64,000 nucleotides of DNA. Origin: Persicaria tinctoria. Lineage: Eukaryota; Streptophyta; Magnoliopsida; Caryophyllales; Polygonaceae. The stretch covers positions 96,750,519 to 96,814,518 of the forward strand of contig JBANSL010000002.1 in NCBI GenBank assembly GCA_037127255.1, in the 5' to 3' direction. The translations under genes were made by a program, and so were the position numbers. Positions 33,470 through 45,797 of this stretch are shown here, one piece after another; position 1 is the stretch's first letter; each line of letters begins with the position of its first letter. Under the pieces are notes generated by a model, which worked only from the letters and a program-made list of their open reading frames with translations, did no database searches and was not told the DNA's origin.

Positions 33470-35973
33470 ATGAAAGGCCCTTTGAGATTGATTGCCTTCA
33501 ATTTCCAGGTATCGTAATAATGAAACTGAAAGGCTTTCCTGGTTAATTGTTCATAATCACACTTTTTTTTTGGTTGCAGAAGTTTGGAGGAGCAAAGGGT
33601 TTTGCTAATTGCAGTGGGAGCAATCCCAAAGGGCTACAGATTTATGGGGTTAAGGATATTATTGCAGTTGCCTCAGGCAAAGGCGGTGTCGGGAAATCCA
33701 CCACTGCTGGTATTTATCAATTCTCTTCCTCAAACTGCCCTTTTTTAGTCATCTCATGGTGTTTGAGATTTGGATTTGAAGTAGAAAGATGGTAACTTGA
33801 AGAGTGTATTCAGACCTGTTGATTGTTATTTTCAGGAGAGAAAAAAATGTTGTTGTGCCCATTTTTTCTTGTAGGTTTCTAGCTAAATTCATGTTGATAA
33901 CAACTCATTATGCCACCGATTCCAGATGGAGTGTGTTGCTATCTGATGTGCATTCTTAATTCTTGGATGCATCGACCCCTTGGATGATTTGTGGTTGAGC
34001 AACTACTTTATACATATATAAATATAGCTAAATGGATCAGGATATGGCAAATCATATGCACTACATGTTTTTCTTTCGATGTTTGTCTTATTTGAATTAT
34101 TATTACGGAGTATTTGTTGATTGTGAATCAAATATGGATCTATCTATATAGTTGGATGCCTGCTCTTATTTATCTCTTATTCTCTTTCCATTTATTGAGA
34201 AAATCTGGCCGATGGTCTTTTTCAGAAAAAGAAACTTGTAGTGACAAACTTTCATTTGTATGGTTTCTAGCTTAATTCAAGTGGTTCTGCAACTGATTGA
34301 AGATTTGACTCTTTGTTGTAATCTTATGTTATATGCCTATGTCATGGATTGGATAATTACCTCTGGAGTATTGATGTTCATGATAATTTAGCTGAGTGTA
34401 TCAGAATGTAGCAATTCAAGTCCTTCAAATCTTCTTGTTTCTTACATTTCTATATTTGTTATATAGCTGAGTGTATCAGAATGTACCTATTCAAGTCCTT
34501 CTAGTTTCTTATAGTTGTTATATAGCCGAGTGCATCAGAATGTAGCAGTGAAAATAGTGATTTTGCAGCCATATGGAACTAACCTACATAACTTGTGTTG
34601 ACAAAATAATATAGATTGATAGAAATATGTTTTCGAAACCCAAATGACCATTGCTCTAATGGATAGTAATTGAGAGTTTTTTTTTATTAGCTCACTACAT
34701 TGCTATTTGCATGATTACTGGGCTAAAGTTAATTTAGCGGTGTCACTCGCCAAAAAGTGCCAACTTAGAGTTGGTTTGCTTGACGCTGATATCTACGGAC
34801 CATCAATTCCAACCATGATGAACCTTCATGGAAAGCCTGAAACCAATCAAGGTAATGCTGCACGCCTGCACCAGCGCTAGCACTGGCTTACAAGAAGCTA
34901 AAAGGCTTTTGAATCTTATAATTCCTTTTTTATTTTATTTTACCTTCTTGCCTTATTTTGTCTGTGCTCTTGGCTGACAGATATGAAAATGATCCCAAAG
35001 GAAAACTACGGAGTCAAGTGTATGTCAATAGGATTTCTTGTCGAAAAGGATGCCCCCATTGTGTGGAGAGGTCCTATGGTATTAACCTTTTCCCATGTCA
35101 CCATTTCCTGAAAATTTGAGTGACTTTGAGTCCTTTTTTGTCTTGTGCTGACTTTTAAATCTTGCAAGGTAATGAAAGCGCTTCAGAAAATGGCTAAAGG
35201 AGTTGATTGGGGAAAGTTGGATGTCCTTGTGGTGGACATGCCTCCTGGTACCGGTGATGTCCAGCTAACGATGTCTCAGCAGCTGCAATTATCAGGTGCA
35301 TTTTGCAAGTCCTTGGCAAATGTGGCTTAATCTTCTCTTGCATCCATCCCATTCAGATGAAAAGAACCTTTTGGTTTATGCAATTTTTCTTGTTTTTGTT
35401 GTTTGTAGGGGCAGTAATAGTTTCGACGCCTCAAGATATTGCCTTAATGGATGCTCGAAGAGGTGCCCAGATGTTCTCAAAAGTCGGCGTTCCTGTATGA
35501 TAATGAATTCCTGGTTTCTTGTTTTGTTCGTTCCTTCCTCTTTTATCATTCGTTTTAATCACTCCTCGGGATTCATACTGCTGTACAGATTCTGGGGGTC
35601 ATAGAAAACATGAGCTGCTTCAAGTGCCCTCACTGTGGTGAACCTTCGTTCATTTTCGGTCAGGGTGGAGCCAAGAAGACCGCAGACGAAATGTGCTTGA
35701 ATTATCTCGGTCATGTGAGTAAAACTCAAACCTCTTAACCCAGACCCAGATCCCACCATTCTTACACTAATCAATCAATGAACTCATCTGTCTACTCCGC
35801 TTCCCCAGATACCAATCGAGGTTCAGATCAGAACATGCTCAGACGAAGGCGTCCCTGTGGTGATATCAGCCCCTGATTCATCTGTCTCCGAGGCATACAA
35901 CACTATAGCTCTTAAGGTTGTAGATAAATTAGCCGACACGAAGAATCAATTTCGGCCTGAGATCTCATTGTGA
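33470..35973 (+). CDS. INDH: IND1/NUBPL-type Mrp family P-loop ATPase (mitochondrial complex I Fe-S assembly)
   Basis: Eight exons: 33470-33508, 33580-33709, 34729-34851, 34981-35078, 35169-35295, 35409-35494, 35589-35714 and 35809-35973. Phases are continuous and encode 297 aa. The short basic start [13 protein letters not shown] fits a mitochondrial presequence. A deviant Walker A, GKGGVGKS, is at about 46-53, followed by [13 protein letters not shown], a switch-like DMPPGTGD and the cluster-binding CPHC (Cys 214 and 217) within MSCFKCPHC. Members of this family carry a labile [4Fe-4S] cluster and are needed for respiratory complex I assembly. The sequence resembles Arabidopsis INDH more than cytosolic NBP35, which has an extra N-terminal four-Cys ferredoxin-like extension that is lacking here. 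Mitochondrial targeting is inferred. Confidence 0.9.
34388..34550 (+). repeat. Tandem repeat in intron 2 of the IND1-like gene
   Basis: GCTGAGTGTATCAGAATGTA recurs at about 34391, 34465 and, with changes (GCCGAGTGCATCAGAATGTA), 34525. The copies are separated by 'attcaagtccttc' and 'ttgttatata' segments, with periods of about 74 and 60 bp. Confidence 0.85.
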
Positions 35974-37424
35974 AGAGAACAATCCTTTTCGCCCGCCCTC
36001 TCATACAAATGCACGGGTGAATCTCGTTTCTCCTTCGTTTTGTTCGTTCCGCATCACTATGATTTAAATGAGTAGTTTTACAAGCACCCCTTCTTGCTGA
36101 AGGTGGCTTTGCACTCTCAAGGGCTTGAGGTTTTGTTTTATGGCCTACTAGAGAATGTATTTTGAGTTTAGGCTTGAATTTTGTTAGATATGTGAAACTG
36201 TGTAAAACCCACTTCAATAAAAGGCCCCAAAATCTCACAGCACTGGAAATTCTTTTAAATTTTACTATTTGCATACAAGGTGAATTTTGCATTTAGCAAC
36301 TAGTGGTTATATAACTGCCCCTAAACCTTAAACCCTCAAGAGATAGTTATTCAACAACAACAATATGTCTATAACTATTTCAGTATATCATGCTCCTAAT
36401 AGGGTTTGAGGGGTGCAGTAGCCCTCTTTGATATCGATAGCTCTCTTTCTTGAATTGGTAAATAAAGAGTAGCTATCCAGGGTTCAAACCGGGGACCTAT
36501 AGGTACTACCCACGAGTCGTTCAGTTTATCTCGTGCCAAATTTTTAGAGATGTTTTAGATAGCTCTCCCAAAATATGTATGATCAAGAGATAGTTATTCA
36601 TACCAAAAAGGGATGCATGGATCCTCGAGCAATGATAAGTTGTAAGCTATCTATACACTAAAATTTCTTTATTATCAAGATGATTTTTTTTTCATAAAGT
36701 GAAAATGAAATAAAATTGGCATGAATCTTGTAATAATATTGACCCACCAATCTTAACACTAAATCATTGATTTTTTTAAAATAAAAACTTGTAATATAAA
36801 ATAGACATGGTATTGGTCATGATTTCTGACTAATAAATTTATTTACCATTTTAAACATGTATGTTCATATATTTCTTCGTCCCACCATACATGTATTAAT
36901 TAAATGAAATGCTTCAAGTGATAGGAATTATCAAAAGCATGATTAGTTAATAATTATAAACCTAAATAACTAATGATTAAGAATACTACGTGAAGTGCAT
37001 CAACTATTGAAATGAAGTTGACCATGAATATTAGTTGAGGGGTTTGACATTTTAATTGGTTATGTACTTATTTGCACGTCGTTTTGAATCAAATAAGTTT
37101 GTTAATTACTAGCTTATTTTTAATTTACTTGATTAATATATAATTATATTATAGCTAGCACAAAAAAATATAATTTATTTGAGTATTTTGAAATTGTTTA
37201 TATTATTTTAAAAAAAAATATGTAGCTAGCCTTTGTTGATAGGACACGTCTAGACCATCCATAGGGAAAATGCAATAAACGTATTGTTAAAATTGTCACA
37301 AATAATTGAAACATGATGACCTAGGAAAAAGATTTGTGTTGATAGCATTTTTTTTAATGAATTAAAATTAGAGCAAATGGTAACTATATCATTAATCAAA
37401 TTTTTTTTGACATGCTATTACATA
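35974..37424. other. Intergenic spacer
   Basis: Starts with the IND1-like 3' untranslated region. The 126-codon minus-strand frame 35912-36292 overlaps that gene's end and is a shadow. The rest is AT-rich. A SINE-like piece at about 36436-36545 is listed separately; no gene was found. Confidence 0.5.
36436..36545 (-). mobile_element. tRNA-derived SINE-like fragment, same family as 42600-42690
   Basis: The minus strand reads a pol III B-box-like GGTTTGAACCCTGG preceded by a conserved 'gactcgtgggtagtacctataggtcc' stretch and 'gataaactgaacg'. The fragment at 42600-42690 shares the same order (cgagtagtacct, ggtc, then GATTCGAAT). No full cloverleaf and no clean termini. Confidence 0.5.
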
Positions 37425-38281
37425 CTACCTCCGATCCAAGAAGAATGTCGTTTGACTTTTTAACACGTATTTTAAGGAACTAAAAACTATATAATATATT
37501 AACTTTTTTATTATTTTTTTTATAATCTAATACTTATTACCAACAAATATTAAGTTGTAAAAAAATAATTTAAAAAAAGTTGATATTTTATACTCCCTCC
37601 GTAACGCAATACTTGTCCATTTGACCACTTTTTCTTGTAACAAAATATTTGTCCACTTTGATTGAATCTTTCCATTTTTAGATGATAATTAAATGTACAT
37701 TGTATAGGAAAGAGGTATTGTAATTAAATGTATCTATTAAATGTTTAACCCTTCCAAGTTCCAACTACTCTTTCCATTAAATATATACTCCTCCATTCCT
37801 CCATTCCTCTTTCCATTAAATATATACTCCTCCATTAAAAATTTCAACATTTGAAATCACAAATTTTAACAGATGTTTGCCTCTTTGTACGTATGTCAAC
37901 ATTCCCTCTAATTTCAGGTGTTGTTTTGCCTCCAAATTTTTAATTGAAAGTGAATGGACTGCACACCTCTTCAACTAACCCCCACTTGTATTTGGACATT
38001 GGGAATATATGGATATTGGGAGTATATAAGCACTACAGAGTACAGATGGTGTAATTGCAGCATGGAGTAAAAAGCAATAAACATTAATTACATTGGGATG
38101 ACTGACTAATAATTTATTCATTTAATTATAGATTCTATCATCCACTTACTATTTGTAGGTTTCTTAATAAGTGTGAAAACACCCAAATGGACAAGTATTG
38201 CGTTACGGAGGGAGTATAGTTTTTAGCTCCTTAAAATACGTGTTAAAAAGTCAAACGACATTATTTTTGGATCAGATGGAG
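37425..38281. mobile_element. Stowaway-like MITE (outer), split by a second Stowaway
   Basis: The left arm starts CTACCTCCGATCCAAGAAGA and the right arm ends in the inverse of CTCCATCTGATCCAAAAATA; both continue into GTCGTTTGACTTTTTAACAC. TA flanks both ends (37423-37424 and 38282-38283). An uninterrupted relative lies at 44570-44794. The element is interrupted at 37593-38214. Confidence 0.9.
37593..38214. mobile_element. Stowaway MITE (inner), 622 bp, TA duplication
   Basis: Perfect inverted termini of about 31 bp, starting CTCCCTCCGTAACGCAATAC, flanked by TA at 37591-37592 and 38215-38216. The intact relative at 44570-44794 reads GATATTTTATATAGTTTTTA across the same point, which gives the pre-insertion sequence. 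It is longer than most Stowaways and has no coding frame. Confidence 0.93.
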
Positions 38282-38776
38282 TATCATCCTTACCAATTAA
38301 ACTAATAAGGCTCGACAATAATGACTATTTCTTATTAACTAAATTAAGTGTTTGTATAAAATGTTTTTTGATATCAACACAAATAAATTTTTGATAAAGG
38401 CATCTAAATTCATTCTTTCCAATAACTATCAACAACAAACTTCAAAGGCCTAAAACACAGAAATAGGAATTTCCTGCACAAAGTCACTCACAAATTTGAT
38501 TTTTTTTTTATGGTTCATTAAATAATAAGGTAGATGGAAAATTCAAACTCTATATATCATCCTCATCAATTAAGTTAATGTAAGATTTAACCACAAAATA
38601 GATTTTCTCACATTTCAATGTTAGATTATTACTCTAGTTCCAAATATTTCAATCAATACTTTTATGATGATGCTCACTTTGCCGAATTAAGTGATAATAT
38701 AATATATATTTTTAACATATAAAAAGGTTACGGGTAAATTAGTTTTATATAATTTCATAATTTACCAGTGGTTTTT
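38282..38776. other. AT-rich spacer
   Basis: No gene or repeat was recognised; several poly(A/T) runs. It precedes a short LINE tail. Confidence 0.4.
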
Positions 38777-38888
38777 GCCGCTCTGTTTGGAAAGTCGATA
38801 TCTATAATGATTCTGATCTTCTTGACCTCATCCGTAAAGATGCTGTCGGTTAGAGCTCGCTCGCCCGAAATCTTTCCTAATAAAAAAA
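38777..38888 (+). mobile_element. Extremely short family A LINE 3' tail
   Basis: The last codons read SDLLDLIRKDAVG-stop, matching the C-terminal end of family A ORF2 (LIDFIRQDAFG at 52823; LLDLIRKDVLG at 17505). A 'cccgaaatctttcctaat' 3' segment and an A-run follow. The flanks TTACCAGTGGTTTT (left) and TTACAGGTGGTTTC (right) look like a slightly diverged target duplication. Only about 110 bp were inserted. Confidence 0.75.
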
Positions 38889-39252
38889 AATTACAGGTGG
38901 TTTCGTGAAAATTCCTATTTTAAGGGTAATTTTCTGTAATTAACCCGAAATAATTTTATTTTTTTAAAAAAAAAAAAACATGCAAAGCTGCTTCTTCCCT
39001 CCAGAAAACAGAGCAATGCCCCCATTTCTCTCAGACTGATCAATTCCTTCCTTCCCACCTTCTGAAGAGCGAGAAGGTGAAAGGGAAGAACGATCGAAAC
39101 TCTCCATCCTCCCGAACGAGTTCATTGATCGATGTATCTCTGAGGGGCGCGGGGCGATCATACTCATCAGTCGCGCTGAATTTCTACTTGATTCTTTGGA
39201 AATCAATCCCCCTCACCTTAATCGGTGTTTCGCCATTGTTAGCGATCGATTG

Positions 39253-42108
39253 ATGAAGCGGATTCGGAAATGGCAGTGGATCTTCTTCCTCGCTTTGCTC
39301 TGCTTCTCCGTCTGCGCGCCGCTAGTTTTGGTTTCGTATAGGCTCAAAACCCTCGCTCTTGAAGGTAAAACCTCTCGCAGCATATTTTTTTCTTTTCAGT
39401 TTAATTTCTGCTCCTATCCATCCCGATCTGATGATTCATTATGAATTTTGTTGTTGATTTTTACCAGGAGCGAAGGAATTCGTTGAAGATTTATCTAGCA
39501 TTGTATGATTGTCCATCGTTTCTCTCTCTTCTACATACGGAGTTTCGCTTTTGCTTTCGAATTTGATGTTCCGATTTCCTAAAATTGAGCTGTTGTCTGT
39601 CGATTTGGTTGCAGAAATATAGGGCTGACTCATTGAAGCTTAGTGCAATTCAGCAGGTATCAAGACGGTTTGTTATTGGAGTGATTTCGTTTTGATATTG
39701 GTGTTTGATTGTTCATTGGAGTTGTTGAACTGGAATTGGTTTGATTTGTGCTGCCCTAGGAAGACGCGGAGGGCTTGAAGGAGCCGAAGCAAGAGGTATA
39801 CAGAGATCAATATTTCTCCATAATTAGTTATAGTTCAAATGAGAGCCTGAAGGCCAAACATACAGATAGCAGCATTATCAGGATCACTAGTTTTGGAAGA
39901 AAAGGTTGGTCTACATGATTTACCTTTTTTCTGTTACTCATTTCAGAAATGTCTTTTTTGCTGAATTGTATCTGAATTCCTGTCTTACAACTTGCATCTG
40001 TGTACAAGCAGATGGTGGATTTGAAGATGAAAATGTGAGAATTCACAGGGAGGAAGTACCCAAGATTGTACAGGAGAGGAAAGCACCTTCAAACCTGACA
40101 AAGGTAGACGAATCCCGAAAATTGCAGTAGTCCTATTTCGGCTTTATCCAAGATTGTCCTTGAGTTAGGCTATACCTACATCTATGGTGAATTGGTTGAA
40201 TGAAATGGATAACAGATATAAGCAAAACAAAATAAGATCAAGAGCCAAAGGTTGGCTGAAGCTGAGCAAGGAAATTGCATATGCTAATGAGTGATCATCT
40301 TTAAATTCAGTTTCTTCTAGATTGGATATAGCGCCTATCGCGGTGGTTTCACCCATCCATATAAGCTAACCATAGATGTAATCATTTACATTTGGATTCT
40401 GTTATTAGGAGCAAAAGCCTGATATTGGGGCGAGGAAAGGAGTTGATCAGAGCGTCATCTCCCCACCTGCAAGAAGACAGAACGATCAAGGCTCGCAGTC
40501 GCAGAATCCAAGAGCTATGAATGAAAAAGTCAAGCAAATGAAGGATCAATTGATTAGAGCTACAGCATATTTGAGTTTCGCAACAAAAACGAACATTCAT
40601 TTAGTCAAAGAGTTGAAACAGCGAATGAAGGAGGTTGAGCGAGCTTTAGGAGAGGCCACAAAGGATTCGGATTTAAAAAAGAGGTAAATGCCCTTCTTTT
40701 CTAAGTAGCAAATTAGCAATTTCATATAACTGAACAAAACTAAGCCTCTTCATGTTTGCAGTGCACTTCAGAAAATTAGAAACATGGAAGCAACATTGTC
40801 AAAAGCGAGGCATCAATACCCCGATTGTTCTGCAATGGTGAAGCAGCTCCAGGAGATGGCACAGGATCGTTACGAGCAGATTCGTGCACAAAAGAATCAA
40901 ACTAAATATCTAGTCCAGGTTGCTGGAAGGACAACACCCAAAGGTCTGCATTGCCTTTCCATGAAGTTGACTACAGAATACTTTGCTGTGCCACTTGAGG
41001 AACGGGAACCCGTAAATCAACTGAACTTCTACAACCCAGATCTTTTCCACTTCGTTGTATTCTCTGATAATGTTCTTGCTTGCGCGGTAGTTGTGAACTC
41101 CACAGTGTCTGCTGCTAAGGTAATTGCTCCATCTAAGAAGTTTTGCTCCAAAAATGTTATTTCCTTGCAGGAACGTGATGAGTCTCTCTCGCTGTTTGCT
41201 TGCAGGAGCCGGAGAAAATTGTCTTCCATATAGTGACAGATACTCTCAACTTTGCTGGAATATCAATGTGGTTTCTACTAAATCCTCCCGGGAAAGCCTC
41301 CATCCAGGTCCAGAGCATTGACAGTTTTAAGGATTTGTCAGCCAAGTATGGACCAATAACCGAACCATATACAGACATGGAGGACTACATTGACCCAAGA
41401 TATGCTTCTCCCCTCAACCACCTTCGGTTTTATTTGCCTGAGCTCTTCCCCGACTTGGACAAAGTCGTGTTCCTTGACCATGATGTAGTTGTCCTAAAGG
41501 ATTTAACTGCTCTATGGAGAGTGGACATGAAGGGAAAGGTTAACGGCGCTGTTGAGACTTGCAACCAAGATGAACCATCATATCGTCGCATGGATACACT
41601 TGTTAATTTCTCAGATCCTTGGGTAGCCGAAAACTTTGATGTTAGTTCATGTACATGGGCATTTGGGATGAACTTGTTTGATCTGAGTCAGTGGAGGAAC
41701 CAAGATTTATCAGCCAAATACCATAGATATCTGCTCATGGTACCAAACTTGCTTACCTTCATTCATGCTCTTCATTAACATCTTTCGGTCTTCTGTCACT
41801 CTCATTATTTGTTTTCATGTCTATCTCTGCAGGGTTCCGAGAGGCCTTTATGGAAGTCAAGAAGCTTGCCTTTGGGCTGGGTAACATTCTACAATCACAC
41901 CCTTCCTCTCGACACGAGTTGGCATGTTCTAGGACTAGGCCATACTTCTGGCGTGAAGCCGGAGATTATAGAACAAGCGGCAGTGATACACTATGATGGC
42001 ATAATGAAGCCCTGGCTGGATATTCGGATAAGGCGATACAAAGACTATTGGACGAAACACATCAGCTTCGATCACCCTTACTTGCACCAATGCAATATTC
42101 AAAAGTAG
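39253..42108 (+). CDS. GAUT6-like: GAUT-type galacturonosyltransferase (GAUT5/6-like, GT8)
   Basis: Nine exons: 39253-39364, 39468-39502, 39615-39656, 39760-39904, 40012-40103, 40409-40683, 40762-41119, 41206-41739 and 41833-42108. They encode 622 aa. A short basic tail (MKRIRKW) precedes a signal-anchor at about residues 8-28, giving a type II Golgi protein. A variable, charged stem follows to about residue 225, then the GT8 catalytic domain. The metal-binding DHD within VFLDHDVVVLKD is at about 444-446, and the conserved HYDGIMKPW is near 584-592. GAUTs transfer galacturonic acid from UDP-GalA in pectin (homogalacturonan) synthesis. The N-terminus and the ATKDSDL, PKGLHCLSM and CTWAFGMNL blocks resemble GAUT5/6. 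The start is the first ATG giving this conserved MKxIRxWQ sequence. Many GAUTs have DDD where this has DHD, as I recall in GAUT5/6. Confidence 0.93.
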
Positions 42109-42599
42109 TGCAACATTCTTGAAGGATCGTTGCTCGATCTCCAGACACAGGCTAATATGTATTTATACATCCTCCAGGCTCCAGTTCAGTTCAATCTTAA
42201 TACTTTTCAGGTTGTTGCGGCTATGAGAACCTAGGAACCGAGCAAGCAAGAGACCTCGTTTCAGGGCGTTTCCTTTCGTCTCTTTTCGTAGTTTCCATGT
42301 AACTTGTATATATCCTGGAGCTCTGATAGATTGTTGTAGTTGAGCTGCGATTTTCGACAGATCGGTCAAGGCTGTTTCGGATGGTCTTGGTGTAGTTGCA
42401 AGCTAAAATGATAAGCTTAATCAGCTGTGAAATGTACTTTATTCTCTTGGTATTTTAATTTTAGATGTGGTTTATGAGATAATGCTTCATATTTGATCAA
42501 AGTTTCCCTTAAAACATCTATGATGTAGTGTCATTGCAAATTGCAATTGACACAATTTTGGACTTGTATCTTATTGAAGATCATTTATAGATATAGTCA

Positions 42600-42690
42600 T
42601 ATAGAGGGTCATCCGGAAATTCGAATCAGAGACCATTAGGTACTACTCGCAGATTCTTTCCGACTGAACCATTTACGGTCTAGCTCACAC
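42600..42690 (-). mobile_element. tRNA-derived SINE-like fragment
   Basis: The minus strand carries an A-box-like 'aaatggttcagtcgg' and a B-box-like GATTCGAATTTCC about 40 bp apart, with 'gcgagtagtacctaatggtc' between. It shares layout with 36436-36545. It is not a functional tRNA, since no acceptor stem pairs. Confidence 0.5.
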
Positions 42691-42723
42691 ATTCAAGATG
42701 GATCAAATTGCAACAGAAGTGGA

Positions 42724-42738
42724 TGACGTGCCACGTGG
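42724..42738 (+). promoter_or_regulatory. G-box element upstream of psbW
   Basis: TGACGTGCCACGTGGGC contains a G-box core CACGTG (42732-42737) directly behind a TGACGTG ACGT-core motif, about 200 bp before the PsbW ATG. G-boxes are bound by bZIP and bHLH light-signalling factors in photosynthesis promoters. The regulatory role is inferred from position and motif only. Confidence 0.65.
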
Positions 42739-42933
42739 GCGGATGTGGTTGGCCATGAGAAGATGAGGAGATACAAAGTGGGCCCATCAAGCTATCATCC
42801 ATGTGTGGTGAATATCAATCTTGGGCTTCCACACATTATTAATTAATCTCTCCCACAAAGAAAAGGCAAAATTATACAATTGAAAGTTGTTGCCTTCCAC
42901 ACTTCACACCAAGCTTCCAAAGAGAGATCAGAC

Positions 42934-44334
42934 ATGGCTTCCATCACTGCTAGCTCAACAGCTTCCATGGTCGCACGTGCCTCCCTCGTGCCCACCCCCA
43001 AGCTTGGTGTCTCTTCTTCCTTCCCTGTTCTTGGTAAGATTTCATCTTTCAACCCAACCAATTACTTTAAATATCTAGTTAGGCTTCATAGTGCAAACCA
43101 TAGGCCAAATAAAGAAATCAAATCCACCCTTTAAAGCATTTTAAAATGATATTGTTGTTGTACACATATATATCCTATATGAAACCAATAATATACAAAA
43201 TATATTGTGGGTATAGCTAGATCATCTAGAAAATAATTAATAAATATATATGTTCTAATTAGTTTATAATTTTTCGGGTAAGTATGTTCAGTGACGGTCG
43301 GATGAATCTCTGAAAGGTGGGGTGGAATTTCACACTTCAAATTTCAAACCCTAAAACCTAAAAAGTAACAAAATTTCAATTTTCCGAATCAATTCAAATT
43401 TCAACATTTCAATTAGGAAAAATGCCTGAAAATAATACACAAACTATATATCTACGGTGAACCCAAAATAATACGAACTTTAAAATTCACAAATTTATAT
43501 ACAAACTATCTCATATTAAGCCAATATTAAAACAATGTCTATCATTTGCAAACCAAAATAAATTTGAACTCAAAATATAATTAATACAAGATTTGGATAA
43601 AAGATTGTAACTTAAATGGGGAAATGTTACTAAGACACTAAGAATATACAATACATGTCAATTTAATTTTTTAATTTTAGTAAATTAGTCAATAGGTTGT
43701 GTCAGTTTAATTTATAGCGAGGGACATGAATCCATAATTAAGTAGCTTGGATAGAGAATGCTCAATTTTATGGAGAATTTTTTGCTGCTTTCTTATTTTT
43801 TAAAATGAGATGGGTAAGTACTGTTAGACAAAAAGAAAACCTTAAAATTTTCCAAAATTTTCAAAATGAAGAATCTATTGGAGATGTGCAGTTGTGCACT
43901 CTTATCATTCCGTGTATAATTTCTTATTTCATTCCGATTTATGTTTTGTTGAAGTGTGAAGAGACTAAGAGAGTGTCACATTCTAACAAAAGAAATGTTA
44001 CATTGGTTTTGTAGGGTTACCCAAGATGGCAAGAGTTGGGAAAGTGAGGTGCTCAATGGAGGGTAAGCCAAGCACCCAAGCAAAGGAGGCAAGCCCTAGC
44101 ATGGCGATGGGAGGCTCCTTGATGGCAGCCGTGGTGGCAGCAGCCATGTCAAGCCCAGCCGCCTTGGCGCTGGTGGACGAGAGGATGAGCACCGAAGGGA
44201 CGGGGCTGCCATTCGGGTTGAGCAACAACCTCTTGGGCTGGATCCTCTTTGGTGTGTTTGGACTCATTTGGACATTCTACACTATCTACACTAGCACCCT
44301 TGATGATGATGAGGAGTCCGGACTTTCCCTCTAA
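42934..44334 (+). CDS. PSBW: PsbW, photosystem II reaction centre W protein precursor
   Basis: Two exons, 42934-43033 and 44015-44334, encode 139 aa. The Ser/Ala-rich chloroplast transit peptide ([17 protein letters not shown]) is followed by a thylakoid-transfer region with a hydrophobic stretch and AALALVD cleavage context. The mature small protein keeps [21 protein letters not shown], split here as [10 protein letters not shown] and [11 protein letters not shown]. It then has one transmembrane helix ([16 protein letters not shown]) and the acidic tail [10 protein letters not shown]. PsbW is a nucleus-encoded PSII subunit that stabilises PSII-LHCII supercomplexes. The single intron falls inside the transit peptide. 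A G-box lies upstream. Confidence 0.95.
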
Positions 44335-45747
44335 GAGACATATTTTAAATTAAATTTGCAATATTTGTCCCCTGCAAGTCTCTCAAAACTAGAAATGGAT
44401 CATATATGTGTTTGGTGTATGTTGTCTTGTGAATTAATGTAATGTTTGTGGATCGAGAATGTAGAGATCAGGAAAACATCTTAATATATATGATCCTTTG
44501 ATTCTATGATGCTTGCTATGCAAAAACTATTTTCGATTACAACAACTATATATGTTCGGAATTTTATTACTACATCCGATTCAAAAAAGATGTCGTTTGA
44601 CTTTTTAACGCGTATTTTAAGGAGCTAAAAACTATATAATATATTAACTTTTTTTTTTATAATCTAATACTTATTACCAACAAATATTAAGTTGTAAAAA
44701 AATAATTTTAAAAAAGTTGATATTTTATATAGTTTTTAGCTCCTTAAAATACGTGTTAAAAAGTCAAATGATAATTTTTTTGGATCGGATGGAGTAATAT
44801 TACTCCTTTCTTTTTCTTTTTGGTGCACCATTAATTAATTTTTTCTTTCATAGGGTGAGCGAGGTCACAACCTAAGGCAACCCTAATGGTTCACACCTCC
44901 TAAGTGCTCGATTATATATTGAAGTACGTTGGGATTCGTAATCATGGAGTCGTGTGTACAGACTCACGTGCGCAAATCTAGCACGTAAATTGAATAAGGT
45001 TTCATCCTAAAATTAATTGAAATTAAGAGCAGTGACTATCGATCGACTTATATGTTAAGACTTGCTTTTGACTTTAGTTGACCGTTGAACAACGACTCTA
45101 GTATCTCATTCTCTTTTTAGCTAGCCCATGATAGAGACCGTTGAACAACGACTCTAGCATCTCATTCTCTTTGTACAAATTATTGATTTACTCTTTGATA
45201 GATTTTTATATAGTTTAGCGAAGCAAAACTATGATATTTTAGATTAAACGATGATATTAGTCTAAAACAACATTTTTTTTAGTTAAAAACACAATGTTTT
45301 TTTTTCCCAAAACGCAACGTCATTAGTTGTTATATATTTTTTCTCTTTAAACGAAAAAATAATGTCATTTTAATCTATAAGATCATTCTTTTCTTCTAAA
45401 AATGTATCGTTTGAAATCTACAAAGTCATCATATATGTAACTTGTTGTTCTTTTAGCATTCAATAACGTGTAACAAGATATACCAACTTTAAACTTGCAT
45501 AATTTCTTATATAATTATCGAATTTAGTATTATAACCTCTTATTTCGAAGCTCTTGGTTGAATTATATTACCAAAATATTAAATTAAGTAAAATAAAAAA
45601 AAACATCATGATTTATTAAAAGACATTTGAAATAATTAATCTATGTTTAATTTTCAAACGCTTATAACTTTTTACTCAATTATCGGATTGAGGCTTATAA
45701 TATATCAAAACGAAGCTATCGACGAGTACAACAAATACATGTGATTC
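44335..45747. other. Intergenic spacer with a Stowaway and a short direct duplication
   Basis: Holds the psbW 3' untranslated region, the MITE at 44570-44794, and a 56-bp tandem duplication at about 45080-45172 (CCGTTGAACAACGACTCTAG twice). The remainder is AT-rich without a gene. Confidence 0.55.
44570..44794. mobile_element. Stowaway-like MITE, 225 bp, intact relative of 37425-38281
   Basis: Starts CTACATCCGATTCAAAAAAG and ends in the inverse of CTCCATCCGATCCAAAAAAA, flanked by TA at 44568-44569 and 44795-44796. The arms share GTCGTTTGACTTTTTAACGC and TTTTAAGGAGCTAAAAACTA with the outer element at 37425. Confidence 0.9.
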
Positions 45748-45797
45748 ATCGGATGAAAGGAGGGAAAAGTTAGTAGAGTATTTGTTGAAATTATCAA

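Noticed and set aside
41124..41378. Small frames overlapping the GAUT-like exon 7/8 junction
   Set aside because: They read across the intron or antisense to exon 8 and are shadows of the spliced gene.
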